Assembly: GCF_016827595.1 (NCBI RefSeq)
Contig: NZ_JAECMS010000006.1
Coordinates: 62,001-126,000 of the forward strand
Reading direction: 5' to 3'
Length of the DNA stretch: 64,000 nucleotides
Origin: Luteirhabdus pelagi
GTDB taxonomy: Bacteria; Bacteroidota; Bacteroidia; Flavobacteriales; Flavobacteriaceae
Shown in pieces: positions 9,438 to 18,243 of this stretch. The notes under the pieces are model-generated. The model was not told where the DNA came from and searched no databases. It saw only the letters and a list, made by a program, of their open reading frames with translations. Position 1 is the first letter of the stretch. Each line of letters starts with the position of its first letter. The position numbers and the translations under genes were made by a program.

Positions 9438-11144
9438 ATGATAAATTCACTATTTATCGTAATTGAAAAGGGAATCAGTCTTACTGAGTTCTTAATCTCT
9501 TTTAGCATAGTTATGCTTATGCTAAGCTTTGTTGCGGAACGTGTCTCCAATTTTCTAAAACTTCATTTTCAGAATAAAACTATACGCATACCAGTTTTTA
9601 GAATATTTAAAACAAGAAATGGAAAATATCCATTTTGGTTAAAAGCAAAGCTTAAAGTACTTGCGCATAAGCAGCCCACTGAGAGACTAGAAAAAGAGCG
9701 TGAATATCGAGTACTTACCATAAATATAATCTGTGGATTAGGCATTGCCACATTTTCTAATGCAAATTTTTTCCAATTGGTAGAGCGTATATCTTCAATC
9801 CCAGATGCTTCAGATAATGTAAATCTTGCTATAATTACCGGTTGGAATATGGGACAGTTCACTCCTGGAAACTGGGAATTTATTGTTATGGGTGCGTTTG
9901 TCCTTTCATATGTGATTTGGTCCTTAAGTATTATCCTTTTTAATGACTTGATTGAATTGTCAGATAACGACAAGGTTAACAGCAGTAAAGTCCGGTATCC
10001 ATTTTACATTGGGACACTGATACTTGGCCTGTTAATGCTTATTTCAAATTCAATGGGATGGGGTGAAATTTCTACAGTTTTCGAGCATGCCATGGGATTT
10101 ATTATCACTGGTCTTTTTTTAAGCTTGGGCTCCAAATTTTGGCATGATTTGTTGGATACTTTGTTTAGCTTGAAAAAATCACAACAACATGTAAATACTA
10201 AAGCCACATATTTGGAAACCTATGAAGCCTCACAGGTGGAAACATTGGCAAACATATCTCAATTTGAAATTGCTTCCGAATTATTGAATCGATATCAGAA
10301 AGACCTAGAAAAAATAGATGGTGTTTTATCGGTAGGGCTAAATACTATCATAAATTCTACATCGGGGCTATATCAAAGGGTAATTGAGGTAGAGGTTGAT
10401 AGTCCTATGGCCCAGAAAGAAGTTGAAAAAATTATGAATGAGGGGGTCTATACTCGAGACTTAAATAGATTTCACCTAAAAAACTACGTAAAAATAGTCG
10501 TGTCTGCTTATCTCAAGGCGTTAAGCTACAGTCTTAATAATGTATTGAAAGAAAAACCCATATTTCACGCAAAAAACGATGTCGAAAATTCTTATGGCAC
10601 TTTTTATCTGGTCGAGGAGGACAATAAGGTTTATGCTATTAGCAATTTTCATGTATTTGCATCCAAAGCTGACTTATTAGACCACCATAATGGCCCCATA
10701 AAAAAGCTTCAAGATGTTGATATCACTTTAACCATAGGCAATAAAGAATTTAACGCAAGGATCACGGATTTTAGATTTAACCACAATGAAGATTTTGCCA
10801 AGGCTGAGATAGAGTCAGGCAATTCGGATGTATTAAAGGAGTACCACAAATTAATTGATAACGAATGGCTGATATCTCCTGAGGGGGACCTAAGAATTGT
10901 AGGGTCTTACACTAAAAAAATCCGATTTAGAAATAAATGGGAAAGCACTTATTGTGAGATAGATTTTGGAGAATTTAAAAAAGAAATGTGGCTATTCAAA
11001 ATATTCGCTATGACTCCTGGACTACCAAATTTTGGAGATAGCGGTTCACTTATATTCTATAAAAACAATCCAGATGACCAGAAACTATCCTGCGGGATGT
11101 TGGTTGCAGTAAGTCAAAATTACGCCTACATGTACAAACTATAA
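9438..11144 (+). CDS. Membrane-anchored trypsin-like serine protease, ICE cargo
   Basis: A 568-residue protein of two parts. The first 240 residues hold four or five hydrophobic helices (about 13-33, 93-108, 145-168, 187-204, 213-232). After a charged linker, residues 375-568 read as a chymotrypsin-fold protease: SNFHVF puts the catalytic His at 405, NEDFAKAEI gives Asp452, and FGDSGS gives the nucleophile Ser535 with the normal GDSG context. The protein ends shortly after the final strand (GMLVAVSQ), so the domain is complete. No signal peptide pattern is present, and whether the protease faces cytoplasm or periplasm is uncertain. It is followed after nine bases by an exported protein and is likely co-transcribed with it. 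I do not recognise the full-length architecture as a named family; a defence or surface-processing role is inference. Confidence 0.75.
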   Translation: MINSLFIVIEKGISLTEFLISFSIVMLMLSFVAERVSNFLKLHFQNKTIRIPVFRIFKTRNGKYPFWLKAKLKVLAHKQPTERLEKEREYRVLTINIICGLGIATFSNANFFQLVERISSIPDASDNVNLAIITGWNMGQFTPGNWEFIVMGAFVLSYVIWSLSIILFNDLIELSDNDKVNSSKVRYPFYIGTLILGLLMLISNSMGWGEISTVFEHAMGFIITGLFLSLGSKFWHDLLDTLFSLKKSQQHVNTKATYLETYEASQVETLANISQFEIASELLNRYQKDLEKIDGVLSVGLNTIINSTSGLYQRVIEVEVDSPMAQKEVEKIMNEGVYTRDLNRFHLKNYVKIVVSAYLKALSYSLNNVLKEKPIFHAKNDVENSYGTFYLVEEDNKVYAISNFHVFASKADLLDHHNGPIKKLQDVDITLTIGNKEFNARITDFRFNHNEDFAKAEIESGNSDVLKEYHKLIDNEWLISPEGDLRIVGSYTKKIRFRNKWESTYCEIDFGEFKKEMWLFKIFAMTPGLPNFGDSGSLIFYKNNPDDQKLSCGMLVAVSQNYAYMYKL

Positions 11145-11153
11145 TATCCAACT

Positions 11154-12779
11154 ATGAAAAATCTATTCTTCATCCTATTAACTGTATTTATTACAAAAGA
11201 ATTCCAAGCACAAACAACCAATGATATTTTCATTAAGGATTCGACGATAACATCGTCGCATGGGGATTTTAATGGCCAGTATAAGGATGTAATACTACAT
11301 GATAGCGATGATCCAAAAACATCTAAGGATGCAGAAAAAGCAACATTGGCTGATAAAATGATAATAGGCAAATGTACTGACTCGGATAGACCCGAAAAAT
11401 GGGGAGATCTATATTTTGAAATCGATTGCGACCAGCATGTTGTAACAATCTCAGCTAAAAAGGATAAAAAGGAATACAAATTTTATTATTGCTCCAATGA
11501 CTCCACATTTTATGGAAATCAGATAAAGTTTGAATCCGCATGCAAGCAATTAACTACAACCTCTAAAATTGGTAAATTCACTCTGATTTCTGAAATTCCA
11601 TTTCCGACATTCGAATATAATACCAATGACTCAGAGGAGAATAAATTAGGCCGAAAACTATATATCGATGGCACCCCCTATCCTTTATCTAACTCTGTTA
11701 CTAGATTGAAAAAAATAAAAAGGTTAAAAAATGGCACTCTTGAGGAAAAAATGGCTTTTGCATTACCCACCAAAGGCAGTCTAATGGTTTATCTTGAGAA
11801 CTACAACATTAATGAATTAAAAAAAATAGAAGTAAATGTCGCAGGGAAAGAATACACATACAATACCGGGTTGGATCAAGTTTTTGGAAAAAAAACGACC
11901 ACCCAAGCTGAAAATCAAAGTTCAAAAAATAATGACTATGGACATGCAGCGAACACGCCTGATGAATCCTTTCAAACAGATAGTGATATTAAAACGTATT
12001 TAAATACTGTACAAGATTATTACAATAAGAAAGAGGCACTCTCATTAAATGACATTAAATTATTGGAGGATTATAAAGCTCAATTATACCAGGTTTATTC
12101 CAACAATAGGAAATCAAATATATTGGCACCTCAAGAATTCCAGACCCTATCTGAAATTTTATCATGGTTTCCCAATTATATTGCGCTCAGCCCTATTCCA
12201 TTGTCTATCGAGAACAAGGATGAAATCGACCTTAGCGTAGTAATCCAGCACGAGGGATCTCCTGAGAAAAGTTATAAAGTCGGAAGTTATTATACCACTC
12301 GTGGCCTAAGTGTAGATTTTGGAGGAACTTTATTTATAACCGGGCTCCGAAATAATAAGGTTTATCTACGCGAAACGGAAATGGATAGTCAACAAGAAAT
12401 TCGTGCCACGCTAGAAGAAAACAACCAAATGTCCCTAGGTTATGGCCTCAATGGTGAGGTATCTTACCGTACTGGTGGAATTCTTCGACCAACTTTTAAT
12501 ATAGGTGCATTTGTTCCATTCGATGAAGAGATTACTGCTTTTGCCTCTACAGGTATAGGTTTTGGCCTATTCACTGAAAAAGTGAAGATTAGTTCATTTT
12601 TCGGTCTTGCTTTTGGAAAGGTAAATTCCATTAATGAAAAATATATTGATCAAGACTTAACGGACTTATCCAACATACTTACCAATTCTGATTATACTAC
12701 AAAAGTGTGGGAGTCGGGTTGGGTTGTTGGTTTGGGCATAAGATTTTATTTCAAAGATAAAAATAGTACCGACAAATGA
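11154..12779 (+). CDS. Exported protein with beta-barrel-like C-terminus, ICE cargo
   Basis: A 541-residue protein with a clean signal peptide (MKNLFFILLTVFITKEFQA, then QTT). The middle part (about 30-280) is beta-rich and polar, and a helical segment follows at 285-340. The last 180 residues alternate hydrophobic and polar residues with Gly-rich turns (FGLFTEKVKISSFFGLAFGK, then a final strand GLGIRFYF), which is how outer-membrane barrels of the OmpA/porin type end in Bacteroidetes. There is no lipobox and no catalytic motif that I recognise. Its tight spacing after the membrane protease suggests a shared operon, and it could be the protease substrate or a surface receptor. Function unknown. 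Confidence 0.6.
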   Translation: MKNLFFILLTVFITKEFQAQTTNDIFIKDSTITSSHGDFNGQYKDVILHDSDDPKTSKDAEKATLADKMIIGKCTDSDRPEKWGDLYFEIDCDQHVVTISAKKDKKEYKFYYCSNDSTFYGNQIKFESACKQLTTTSKIGKFTLISEIPFPTFEYNTNDSEENKLGRKLYIDGTPYPLSNSVTRLKKIKRLKNGTLEEKMAFALPTKGSLMVYLENYNINELKKIEVNVAGKEYTYNTGLDQVFGKKTTTQAENQSSKNNDYGHAANTPDESFQTDSDIKTYLNTVQDYYNKKEALSLNDIKLLEDYKAQLYQVYSNNRKSNILAPQEFQTLSEILSWFPNYIALSPIPLSIENKDEIDLSVVIQHEGSPEKSYKVGSYYTTRGLSVDFGGTLFITGLRNNKVYLRETEMDSQQEIRATLEENNQMSLGYGLNGEVSYRTGGILRPTFNIGAFVPFDEEITAFASTGIGFGLFTEKVKISSFFGLAFGKVNSINEKYIDQDLTDLSNILTNSDYTTKVWESGWVVGLGIRFYFKDKNSTDK

Positions 12780-12929
12780 GATATTAGATGAGAATTTCAG
12801 AATTTATTTTGATAAGATATAACTCAATTAGATTCTAAATTGAACTTCCTGATATCAGCAATGTCCATTCTCTATAGCGATACCGCAAAAATTCAAAAGC
12901 ACATTCAATGTTTACAATGGTAATAAAGA

Positions 12930-14327
12930 ATGAGAGAGTTTGAAGATGCCAGAGATGCCATGGATTGTGCATCGTATTATTTGCAAGAAGCCCTTACCTA
13001 TTTAAATGCTGGGTCAATTAAATTAATGTGTAGAAATAATCCTGTTGCACAGGAAGAGTTACGAAAACGTTCCTCCTCAAAATGTATTTTCTCTAAAAAG
13101 GAAATATCGTTTTTCCAACTGTCTTATACTGCGCTTCTGGAAATTCCTGGGATTATAGAGCAGTTTCCAAAGGAAACCAAAACATTTCAGAAAGATCTTG
13201 AAATAACCAAATCCCATTTAGAAGAGCTTGAAAATATTGATTACCAATCTTCTACTCCTGACCTCTTATTGCACAAATTCATCGAGCTATTTTTCTCCTT
13301 AAGAAAGTTGATACAATCCCATTTCTATTCACATGCTGGGCGCACGCGAAGAATCGCTTCACAAGTTTTTGAAAATATTTTTGCAGAAAGAGAGAAAATG
13401 TTGCGTCAAATATTTAACGAGGAAATTAAAGCGTTACCTTCTCCCGAATCCCGCTTCGACTGGAACATCATATCTATGGTTACATATTACAGAGATAGAA
13501 GAATAAGTAGATATTTAAAGCATAAAGAAAGAGAGGAAAATAAAAAGCCTTCCAACAAGTACAAAAGAAATAAACTTAAAGAAAAGCTATTATTATCGAA
13601 AAAAGCAATCGAAAATTGGAATTATGGTTTGTCCCTATCAAAAAAAGTAATTGGTTATTTTATCGGTTTTCTGTCACCATTCCTAGCAATTAGCTGGCTA
13701 TTATCCACCATAAGCTTTACTTGGGAACTTATCGATTGTTTACCAAAGATTGAAAACTGGGACTCGGTTTATAATTTTCAAAAAAACTTACTTTTGGGAT
13801 ATCGCACTTATATTAGACCTATCCCTTCGCTTCCTCTCTCTGTCATGAATATAGATTTTCAAATATCAAATGCGACGAAAGATATAATTGTCGGGCTGAC
13901 GCTCTCATATGGCGTAGCATCAAGGCGGACAAAATGGGAAATGGAAAAGTACATAACTGAGCCAGAAGATCAACTTCGTACACTATGGGGTTGGTTCATT
14001 AAAAGTCCTCTTAAAAATTACCGTTTAATTCCTCAGTTGACGAAAAAGGGTTGTGTTTTTGTAGCCTCTCTCTTTGATGTAATATTAGTTGCGATATATA
14101 AACCTTTAAGAAAGGTATATGAAAAGCCTTTATCAAGGTTGATGAAAGCAATTGTTAGAGAATATGAAGATGCTGGTTGCGATTTAAGATCGCGTTATGC
14201 ATATACAAGCAGAAGATATGTTAGAACAGTATTTCTTTGGCTATTTATTTTTCCAAGTGTATTTGTTGCCAATATACTGCTATTAGTTTCAATTTGGGGC
14301 GTAGGCTTATTTTTTTGCATAAGCTAA
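12930..14327 (+). CDS. Unknown membrane protein with helical cytoplasmic domain, ICE cargo
   Basis: A 465-residue protein that I cannot assign. Residues 1-230 are helical, highly charged and free of signal sequence. A hydrophobic hairpin follows at about 235-262, a further hydrophobic patch at about 365-382, and a strong C-terminal pair at about 428-463. Four Cys lie in the first 55 residues (14, 34, 52 and neighbours) without a CxxC pattern. It follows the protease and barrel genes after 150 bases on the same strand and converges on the coupling-protein gene. Low GC and AT-ending codons match the cargo block. It may form part of a three-gene system with them, or may be an independent immunity or entry-exclusion protein. 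Confidence 0.55.
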   Translation: MREFEDARDAMDCASYYLQEALTYLNAGSIKLMCRNNPVAQEELRKRSSSKCIFSKKEISFFQLSYTALLEIPGIIEQFPKETKTFQKDLEITKSHLEELENIDYQSSTPDLLLHKFIELFFSLRKLIQSHFYSHAGRTRRIASQVFENIFAEREKMLRQIFNEEIKALPSPESRFDWNIISMVTYYRDRRISRYLKHKEREENKKPSNKYKRNKLKEKLLLSKKAIENWNYGLSLSKKVIGYFIGFLSPFLAISWLLSTISFTWELIDCLPKIENWDSVYNFQKNLLLGYRTYIRPIPSLPLSVMNIDFQISNATKDIIVGLTLSYGVASRRTKWEMEKYITEPEDQLRTLWGWFIKSPLKNYRLIPQLTKKGCVFVASLFDVILVAIYKPLRKVYEKPLSRLMKAIVREYEDAGCDLRSRYAYTSRRYVRTVFLWLFIFPSVFVANILLLVSIWGVGLFFCIS

Positions 14328-14359
14328 TCACTTTTTAATTTTTATTTTAAAATGATATT

Positions 14360-15943
14360 TTAATTGAATATCGACCTTGCCTCTGAGTAAATCCGCTCAA
14401 AATTAACTATTAAATCTACTTTAGAATACCTATTGGTTTCCAGCGGAAGTTTTCTTTGAATTTTAGATCGTTTAAAACGTACTTTTCTATCCTTCCCATC
14501 TGCAAAAGTCACAAATTCTCCCTGCCGAAGCCTAAAAAAGGCATCAGCCCTGCGTTTGGCAACTTCCCTTTCACCCTTTGTGATACGTGTATCCAAACGG
14601 AAGGGATCCTGGGCCTTACTGATGCTTTTCGTTGGTTGTTTTACCAGTTCAAAAAATCGTTCATAATATTTGGCGGTATCGGGATCATTGACCTTTCCAA
14701 AGAATTGATAGGAAAGGTTGCTAAGGATAGCCTTGCTCATCTTGTCCCCGTACATCATATCATTCTGTATTTTATCCTGCATAATATGGATGGTAGCGAT
14801 ATCATAGCTACGTAGGGTGGCAGGAATACGGTGCATGTTTAATAGACGGATGGTAGGTGCCTCTTCCATCAGTAAAAATGAGGGTTGTGAATTCCTAACG
14901 CTCATCTGTTTCGTTATCATGTGTACAATGGTTGCAATGATCGGGGAATAGGATGATTCATATTTAGGATTGTTAACTACGGATACTACTGCCGGATTAC
15001 GTGGGTCATTTATATTCAACGGTACTTCATCCGCCGAAAGGGCCATAAAAATACGCCGTGTACTTATTCGCTTTAGGGCATTTGCCAGGGTACTCCTCAC
15101 TCCTGCTGTCTGTCTTTCGGAATCAGTACCGCTAAGAAATGCATCGGCCATTGCTCGGGAGGTATTGTTCGTCTTCAGGAATGCAGCAAGGCTCTCCGTG
15201 TCGAGATACTGATAGACGGCGATAAGGTGCGGAAGGGTACAGAATTCAGGATAGGAAGACTTTAGTTTCCATATCAAACCACCGATCAATCCTTCCGCGG
15301 CATCATTAAAAAATTTGGTCGTACCGGTTGCACCGGACTCCCGCTGTTCCAAAAGGTTTTCAATTAATACCCTGGACACCTCATTTACGCTTTCCTCATT
15401 TTCCAGATATCTTGGTGCAATCGGGTTTACCCTATGAACGATTTTATCGAAAGAAATTATCTTGAATGGTATCTCGGAGTCCTCAAATAATGGATATGCC
15501 ATCTCGGTAATCTCAAAGTCCTTGTAATCATGTATCACCCCACAAAAGCCGTATTTCCGGAAATGCTTCAAAAACCCATATACCACACTTTCTGTCTTCC
15601 CGCTACCTGCGGATCCAATTATGGAAACCCCACGCCTGATATTATCCAGTTTTATCCTCCCCTGCGCGGTCCGAAGGGATACCTTATATTGCTTTTGCAA
15701 CCTATCGGGATCACCGGATCGAGGGATAAAAACAAACAGCAGAGTGCTCAGCAAAGAAAGCGGGCATATCAAATAAACTAGAACGCTTAAGGGCTGGAAT
15801 ACAAAGCAACTTACGATGGCAATAATAATTACCAAACATAGGTTAATAAAGAATGCCTTCGTTGAGAATCTATATATCAAGTAAAAAGTTACCGTACCGA
15901 TAAGGTACATTGTTACAAGAATATATAGGCTTATAGGTTCCAT
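14360..15943 (-). CDS. Type IV coupling protein (VirD4/MobC-like)
   Basis: A 527-residue ATPase that recruits the relaxase-DNA complex to the secretion channel. Two or three N-terminal transmembrane helices (about 5-24, 30-50, 52-73) anchor it. The Walker A motif is GSAGSGKT at 110-117, a Walker B-like FLLMEEAPT lies near 350, and the TraM-recognition/TraG-D C-terminal region (DKIQNDMMYGDKMSKAILSN) follows. This is the coupling protein usually named MobC or TraG in flavobacterial ICEs. It lies immediately downstream of the relaxase gene (nine bases apart), which fits joint function, and is convergent with the cargo block. Confidence 0.88.
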   Translation of the reverse strand: MEPISLYILVTMYLIGTVTFYLIYRFSTKAFFINLCLVIIIAIVSCFVFQPLSVLVYLICPLSLLSTLLFVFIPRSGDPDRLQKQYKVSLRTAQGRIKLDNIRRGVSIIGSAGSGKTESVVYGFLKHFRKYGFCGVIHDYKDFEITEMAYPLFEDSEIPFKIISFDKIVHRVNPIAPRYLENEESVNEVSRVLIENLLEQRESGATGTTKFFNDAAEGLIGGLIWKLKSSYPEFCTLPHLIAVYQYLDTESLAAFLKTNNTSRAMADAFLSGTDSERQTAGVRSTLANALKRISTRRIFMALSADEVPLNINDPRNPAVVSVVNNPKYESSYSPIIATIVHMITKQMSVRNSQPSFLLMEEAPTIRLLNMHRIPATLRSYDIATIHIMQDKIQNDMMYGDKMSKAILSNLSYQFFGKVNDPDTAKYYERFFELVKQPTKSISKAQDPFRLDTRITKGEREVAKRRADAFFRLRQGEFVTFADGKDRKVRFKRSKIQRKLPLETNRYSKVDLIVNFERIYSEARSIFN

Positions 15944-15952
15944 TGTGAATGT

Positions 15953-16984
15953 TCATATTCCTATGGAACTTGATTTTATAGCTGTGTCCAGGCCTCGCCT
16001 TAGCCGTTTGAAGATCCGAAGTGCCAATTGCGCTTGGTTGGTCGGGATATTGGGCATAATGGGTGCTCCTGATTTTCCGATAAGCTTTAGCGCTGCTGAA
16101 CGCTCATTTGGGGGCAGCTTCATCAAGGCTGCAAAATATAGGGATGGATTCCGTACAAATTCCTTTCTTGCTCGGTATGTTTCGGCATAGTTGCGCTTAT
16201 AGCTAAATACGGTGTCAAAAGTTTTTTCTGCCCGTTCATAGAACTGATCCCGATCAAACCCACGCCTTACTATCTTACCGTGCATCTTAACTTCTGAGGA
16301 TTTGTGCTTGCTTCCCGGGGAAAGACTGAAGGAATTCGAGGCATCCTTTCGACTAACAATGATGTGTATGTGGGATTGGCTTCCTGGTTTTTTCATTCCT
16401 TGGACAATACGCTTTCCGTCTTGCTGATGTGGGGCTTCCCGTTCGAGTCTTTCTATTTCCTTTTTCTTTTCCCGGATATCACCCTGTATGTATCCATTCT
16501 TAATATTTTGGATTTCATTTTTAAGGTTTAGTATCTTGGTGGCAAAAGGTTGGTTTTCCCTAATTTGTCTATCGGTTCCCTTAAAGTTCCGCTGGTGTTC
16601 AATCTTGGCAAAATAGACTATATCCCTCACCGAAACTTCGCGATCATTGATGGTACGGTTGAAGCATTTAGCATACTCCTTCATAAGAAGGCGTGTGTAT
16701 TCCCTTAGTTGTTTACTCTCATTCTCCAATTTTTTCAATTCATATTTTGAGGGGTTAACCGTAATAGAATAGAATTTTGGCTCCGCTTTTTTGAGTTTTG
16801 CAGTGTTGCCGTCGATATTGGAAATCACCTCCTTAGCCGATATTTCATCGCCATATTGGTTAAAGAAATGCTCCATTTCGTCAACCTTCAGTCCTTCGTT
16901 TTCCTTCTCCAGGTATTCAACGAAACTTGCCGAGCTCTGGCTATAGGTCTTGCCTATCTTCTGTGGTGAAATGGTAATATACAT
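15953..16984 (-). CDS. mobB: Relaxase/mobilisation protein (MobB-like, DUF5712)
   Basis: A 343-residue DNA-nicking protein. The N-terminal segment contains Tyr residues suited to nucleophilic attack (MYITISPQKIGKTYSQ), and the centre has SHIHIIVSRKD at about 207-217, the His-hydrophobic-His metal-binding motif III of relaxases. It fits the DUF5712/MobB family of Bacteroidetes. It lies between the BtgA-like accessory gene and the coupling protein, giving the order accessory protein, relaxase, coupling protein, with the candidate oriT just upstream. The C-terminus is basic and helical, as expected for DNA contact. I cannot tell which Tyr is catalytic. Confidence 0.8.
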   Translation of the reverse strand: MYITISPQKIGKTYSQSSASFVEYLEKENEGLKVDEMEHFFNQYGDEISAKEVISNIDGNTAKLKKAEPKFYSITVNPSKYELKKLENESKQLREYTRLLMKEYAKCFNRTINDREVSVRDIVYFAKIEHQRNFKGTDRQIRENQPFATKILNLKNEIQNIKNGYIQGDIREKKKEIERLEREAPHQQDGKRIVQGMKKPGSQSHIHIIVSRKDASNSFSLSPGSKHKSSEVKMHGKIVRRGFDRDQFYERAEKTFDTVFSYKRNYAETYRARKEFVRNPSLYFAALMKLPPNERSAALKLIGKSGAPIMPNIPTNQAQLALRIFKRLRRGLDTAIKSSSIGI

Positions 16985-17011
16985 GGTTCATATTTTTATT
17001 CATTGATATTT

Positions 17012-17365
17012 TTATTGGGGATAGTTCTGAGGGTTTTTTCCGGCATTTCTTTTTTCTAGGATGAGCGATTTATTTGTCACGGCATCCGCTTCGAACAGGG
17101 TTTGTAACATAGCGTTGGTCGGCTTGGTTTGGTTTTTCTCAATATCGCGAATGATGGCTATAACCGCATTGATCCGTTTTAGGATCTTTTTCTCGATGGT
17201 ACGGCCCGTTGGTCCCAACCTTTCCTTTGGGGAGATCTCATTGTACAGGAAAAAATCGAGCATTGCTTCCATTGCTTCGGTGTGGGTACCAAAGTGTGCC
17301 CTCGAGAATTCCCGAAAGCGCCTGGCTGTTTCCTGTTTGATACTTATGGTCTGGAATGGCTCCAT
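17012..17365 (-). CDS. BfmA/BtgA-like mobilisation accessory protein
   Basis: A protein of about 117 residues that begins at MEPFQTISIKQETARRFREFSR, a ribbon-helix-helix-like opening used by relaxosome accessory proteins to bind oriT. A longer frame reaches back to 17452, but the extra 29 residues are low in family character and run toward the candidate oriT, so I prefer the internal ATG. The remainder is helical with basic patches (RTIEKKILKRINAVIAIIRDIEKN). Position directly upstream of the relaxase and next to three inverted repeats supports a role in relaxosome formation. The family name is from recall of BtgA/BfmA proteins in Bacteroidetes. Confidence 0.7.
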   Translation of the reverse strand: MEPFQTISIKQETARRFREFSRAHFGTHTEAMEAMLDFFLYNEISPKERLGPTGRTIEKKILKRINAVIAIIRDIEKNQTKPTNAMLQTLFEADAVTNKSLILEKRNAGKNPQNYPQ

Positions 17366-17512
17366 TTCATTTCGATTTATGGGTTTAGAGTAAATCAACC
17401 CTTGTTTTACTGACCTTTCGGTACCATTTCCGTTATATCGACCAAGAAGCAATTATATACATAGGTTTTAAAATATTGAAAATCAATTGTTTAAAAATAA
17501 TCGTTATTGAAT

Positions 17513-17599
17513 AACACCGCGGAGCGTGTTACCCTCTTGCTATTCATTTTTGTCCCGCGGGCGGGACCAAATTCCATACCTATAGCTCTGGGAGCTATA
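17513..17599. other. Candidate origin of transfer (three clustered inverted repeats)
   Basis: Three hairpins lie within 87 bases upstream of the mobilisation genes: an imperfect one at 17513-17530 (AACACCGC / GCGTGTT arms), a perfect 7-bp one at 17552-17567 (GTCCCGC, GG loop, GCGGGAC), and a perfect 8-bp one at 17581-17599 (TATAGCTC, TGG loop, GAGCTATA). The block is GC-richer than its AT-rich surroundings. Inverted repeats next to accessory and relaxase genes are what an oriT looks like. The nick site cannot be identified by eye. Confidence 0.5.
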
Positions 17600-17746
17600 A
17601 GCAAGGCTTGGGATTTCAGTAAATAAAACAAAGTTGTTATTGGCTATCAGCGAAAGTCAAAAATTGGACAGCCATGTAAAATAATGGGTGCTGGTTCACA
17701 GCAGTTTAAAGATATGGAAAATTACCCTATTCATGAACCTACATAA

Positions 17747-17777
17747 CAAAAAAAGCACTCGGTTTAGGAGTGCTTTT
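17747..17777 (-). terminator. Rho-independent terminator after the radC-like gene
   Basis: A perfect 10-bp stem (AAAAGCACTC / GAGTGCTTTT) with a 7-base loop spans 17751-17777. Read on the minus strand, which is the direction of the RadC-like gene ending at 17794, the stem is followed by a run of seven T. This is a strong intrinsic terminator that separates radC from the mobilisation region. Confidence 0.85.
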
Positions 17778-17793
17778 CAATTGTATGGGAATA

Positions 17794-18243
17794 TTAGATC
17801 ATTCCATTATCGGCAAAACTAAAGTAGTCCCCATCTGGTGTCAGGATCAAGTGGTCGAGGAGCTTGATATCGAAAAGATTCGAGGCATCCCGGATTTTTG
17901 ATGTGATCCGCTTATCGTTCTCACTCGGCCTCAGCTTTCCACTGGGGTGGTTGTGGGACAGGATAATGGCGACGGATAGGGATTTCAGTACCACGGCAAA
18001 AAGAATCCGTAGGTCCACCAATGTCCCGGTGATGCCGCCCTGTGAGAGCTGGAAGATGCCCTTTACCTTATTGCTGTTGTTGAGCAGCACCACCTTAAAG
18101 GTTTCATAGATTCCGATGGTGTCCTTATCCCAATCCCCGAATATCAGTTCGGCTGCATCCTGGGAGTTCCCGATCTTCTGCCAAAGGTCGGACTTAAGCC
18201 CACCCTTATAGCTAATTCTGATTTCATTGACTTGTACCTTCAT
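17794..18243 (-). CDS. radC: RadC/JAB-domain protein of mobile-element type
   Basis: A 149-residue protein with the JAMM metal motif of RadC: SHNHPSG with the two His at about 110 and 112, followed about ten residues on by Asp in SENDKRITSKI. It consists of the RadC C-terminal domain without the N-terminal helix-hairpin-helix part of chromosomal RadC. That short form is typical of ICEs, plasmids and phage. The RadC-like domain is a JAB-type metal hydrolase fold; its biochemical role in mobile elements is unsettled. It is followed by a strong terminator and preceded by an 850-bp stretch without genes. Confidence 0.88.
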   Translation of the reverse strand: MKVQVNEIRISYKGGLKSDLWQKIGNSQDAAELIFGDWDKDTIGIYETFKVVLLNNSNKVKGIFQLSQGGITGTLVDLRILFAVVLKSLSVAIILSHNHPSGKLRPSENDKRITSKIRDASNLFDIKLLDHLILTPDGDYFSFADNGMI

